Position numbers and translations under genes: made by a program. The notes beneath the pieces were generated by a model, which was not told the origin of the DNA, made no database searches, and saw only the letters and a list, made by a program, of their open reading frames with translations. A stretch of 32,492 nucleotides of DNA from JANQUM01 sp047630355 (GTDB taxonomy: Bacteria; Bacteroidota; Bacteroidia; Cytophagales; Spirosomataceae). Where the stretch lies: the NCBI GenBank assembly GCA_047630355.1, contig JBLHXN010000027.1:1-32492 (forward strand). Direction: 5' to 3'. Positions 30,964-32,492 of this stretch are shown one piece after another (within the stretch, counting starts at the first letter, position 1; every line of letters begins with the position of its first letter).

Positions 30964-32492
30964 ATGGAAATTAACGTCAGCACCTTTTTTAAGTCTTTTC
31001 TTATTATAATTCCGCTTCTGATTAGTTCGAAAGCTCACTCGCAGCTCATTCGTTTTTCAGAGAATGTAGAAACTTTTCCCGCCGAAATGAAAACGGTTAT
31101 GGCAACGGGCGAAAACTCGTTTGCTATTGCGTTGGGAGAAACTTTTGTGGAGCAATTCCAAACTAAATATACGTCCGAACAGCAAAAAATACTTGTTGCC
31201 ACTTCATTGGATATGGCAAAACGCGGCCACAAAATGCCGCAGTATTATCTCTATTTACGTTTGCTTGATTTCAAGTTGACCGAAGAAGGAACTTCCGCCC
31301 AAAACTTTACTGACTTGCTGTCAATTCTGCAAAAAATGGTAGCAGCTAATCCGATGCAAAAAGCCAGTAAAAACTTTGAAGACCTGAATGAGTTTTTCCG
31401 CACCCGGATCATTTATAAATCGAATTATAATACATTGTATGCTGTAAACGGCTCGTATAAATTGCGTTTTGAGGAAAATAGTGTGCAGTACTTTGACCCC
31501 GCGAAACCCGCTGAAGTCACGAAAGCTGACGCTCCGAAAGGGAACGAGGATTTTGGGTTATTCGACGATTGGGATCGGGAAGAAACTGATGATGACTGGT
31601 CCGATTCCCCTTCAAGTATTGAGTTGGAAATCCTGAAGAAGAACATTCAGCTACCTACTGCTGTAGGATTATTAACCGACTTGAAAAACGTGGATTTAGT
31701 AATCGTTACGCAAAGCGATTCCGTCGTGTTGAGAAATACTACGGGAGGGATTGTTTGGCAAACGGGTAAATTCATCGGGAAAGGCGGAAAGTTCACGTGG
31801 GAGAATGTTGGTTTGCCGCAGATTGTGGCGGAGGTAAAAGAATACTCACTTGATGTGATGAATCCTCGCTTTTCAGCGGAAGACGTAGCACTTACTTATC
31901 CAGATCGTTTAACGGCTCCCATCAACGGTGTGTTTGAATTTCGAGCGGGCAAACGCCCCGCTGGAGTTATGAATTCTTACCCTCGCTTTAAATCTTACGA
32001 AGCAAACGCCAATATCAAAAATATTGAGCAGTACGTTGATTATAAGGGTGGCTTCTCGCTCATGGGAAACGTTATTTTGTCCTCGTCGCTGGCGGACAAG
32101 TTTTCGGAAATTGTGGTGCGAAAACCCAATGAGTACCATTTCAAAGCGATAAGTAGAAAATTTGTGTTGAATGATTCTTTGATAACTGCTGATCGGGCGA
32201 GCTTCGTGGCTTACTTAGAAGGAGATTCTATTTCGCACCCCGGCGTGCAGTTGAAATACAATAGTAAAGAGCGATCTGTAAAGCTCAATAAATTGGAAAA
32301 CGGTCTTTTTCAAAGTTCATCTTATAATGATACTTTTCACCAAATGAACATCCGGTGTGATGCCGTCCGGTGGGATTTAGCTACACAGAAAATGGATTTT
32401 TACATCGTAGCCGGAAAGGCCCAGGTGCCGGTACTATTTGAATCTTTTAACTTCTTTAATCCAAAAAGGGTGCAGGATTTAAGCGGAATGGC
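30964..32492 (+). CDS. Large secreted protein of unknown function, N-terminal part
   Basis: The frame is open from the ATG at 30964 to the right edge (about 509 residues seen). The signal peptide (SFLIIIPLLISSKAHS) is followed by a helical region (~25-150) and an acidic low-complexity stretch near residue 200 (DWDREETDDDWSD). Beta-rich parts follow, with recurring VDYKGGFSLMGNV and FVLNDSLITADRASFVAYLEGDSI. These look like repeating strands of an LptD/OstA-type or beta-helical scaffold, but I do not recognise the family. It may be a cell-surface or gliding-associated protein. The C-terminus is outside the window. Confidence 0.7.
   Translation, partial: MEINVSTFFKSFLIIIPLLISSKAHSQLIRFSENVETFPAEMKTVMATGENSFAIALGETFVEQFQTKYTSEQQKILVATSLDMAKRGHKMPQYYLYLRLLDFKLTEEGTSAQNFTDLLSILQKMVAANPMQKASKNFEDLNEFFRTRIIYKSNYNTLYAVNGSYKLRFEENSVQYFDPAKPAEVTKADAPKGNEDFGLFDDWDREETDDDWSDSPSSIELEILKKNIQLPTAVGLLTDLKNVDLVIVTQSDSVVLRNTTGGIVWQTGKFIGKGGKFTWENVGLPQIVAEVKEYSLDVMNPRFSAEDVALTYPDRLTAPINGVFEFRAGKRPAGVMNSYPRFKSYEANANIKNIEQYVDYKGGFSLMGNVILSSSLADKFSEIVVRKPNEYHFKAISRKFVLNDSLITADRASFVAYLEGDSISHPGVQLKYNSKERSVKLNKLENGLFQSSSYNDTFHQMNIRCDAVRWDLATQKMDFYIVAGKAQVPVLFESFNFFNPKRVQDLSGM

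Overview
The window looks like chromosome from a member of the Bacteroidota, probably order Cytophagales (Runella/Emticicia/Spirosoma/Dyadobacter-like). The evidence is the abundance of TonB-dependent outer-membrane receptors and lipoproteins, families that are essentially Bacteroidota-specific (HmuY, DUF4876, outer-membrane beta-barrel family), and core promoters of the Bacteroidota type (TTG, about 20 bases, TAnnTTTG). No rRNA, tRNA, CRISPR array or intact insertion sequence was seen.

Layout. (1) 1-773: C-terminal end of an outer-membrane beta-barrel receptor. (2) 788-4595, minus: a DUF1501 protein and a membrane-anchored DUF1549/DUF1553 protein with two c-type haem motifs. (3) 4783-8276, minus: an ABC-2 type ATPase with two DUF3526-like permeases. 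It is divergent from (4) 8360-9141, plus: a His-rich small lipoprotein and a CxxC protein. (5) 9197-19629, minus: a long metal-homeostasis block of AztD-like zinc metallochaperone (frameshifted), MerC-like membrane protein, ZigA/YciC-type COG0523 GTPase, an AT-rich insert-like group (TonB receptor, DUF4876 lipoprotein, DUF6850-like barrel, unknown lipoprotein) and a second COG0523 GTPase. (6) 19853-24883, plus: a haem/iron uptake operon (TonB receptor, 68-aa protein, DUF4198 protein, HmuY, Cys-containing small protein, DUF6607-like protein) ending in a strong terminator. (7) 25153-29367: divergent trehalose genes, a GH15 glucosidase/trehalase-like enzyme and a fused trehalose-6-phosphate synthase/phosphatase. 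(8) 29428-32492: DUF2442 protein, a short HigA-N-terminus-like protein, prmA, and the start of a large secreted protein of unknown function.

The most interesting part is the pair of intergenic regions 8277-8359 and 19630-19852. A 15-bp perfect palindrome (TGCAACAATGTTGCA) occurs three times, once in the first and twice in the second. In both places it overlaps core promoter elements: those of the His-rich lipoprotein gene, and those of the aztD-merC-cobW operon. The same 19630-19852 region also carries two copies of a different inverted repeat (arms TTATTTAGAA/TTCTAAATAA) flanking the promoter of the haem receptor operon. The simplest reading is one zinc-type (Zur-like) regulon and one iron-type (Fur-like) regulon placed back to back. 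The zinc-type regulon would tie together the ABC exporter/importer, the His-rich lipoprotein pair, the AztD/MerC/COG0523 operon and possibly the AT-rich receptor block. Regulator identities are inferred from gene context only.

Signs of decay or rearrangement are the one-base frameshift in the AztD-like gene, a 50-codon remnant resembling a receptor N-terminus at the edge of the AT-rich block, and a broken C-terminal fragment resembling an Rpn/PD-(D/E)XK transposase-family protein at 24983-25156.
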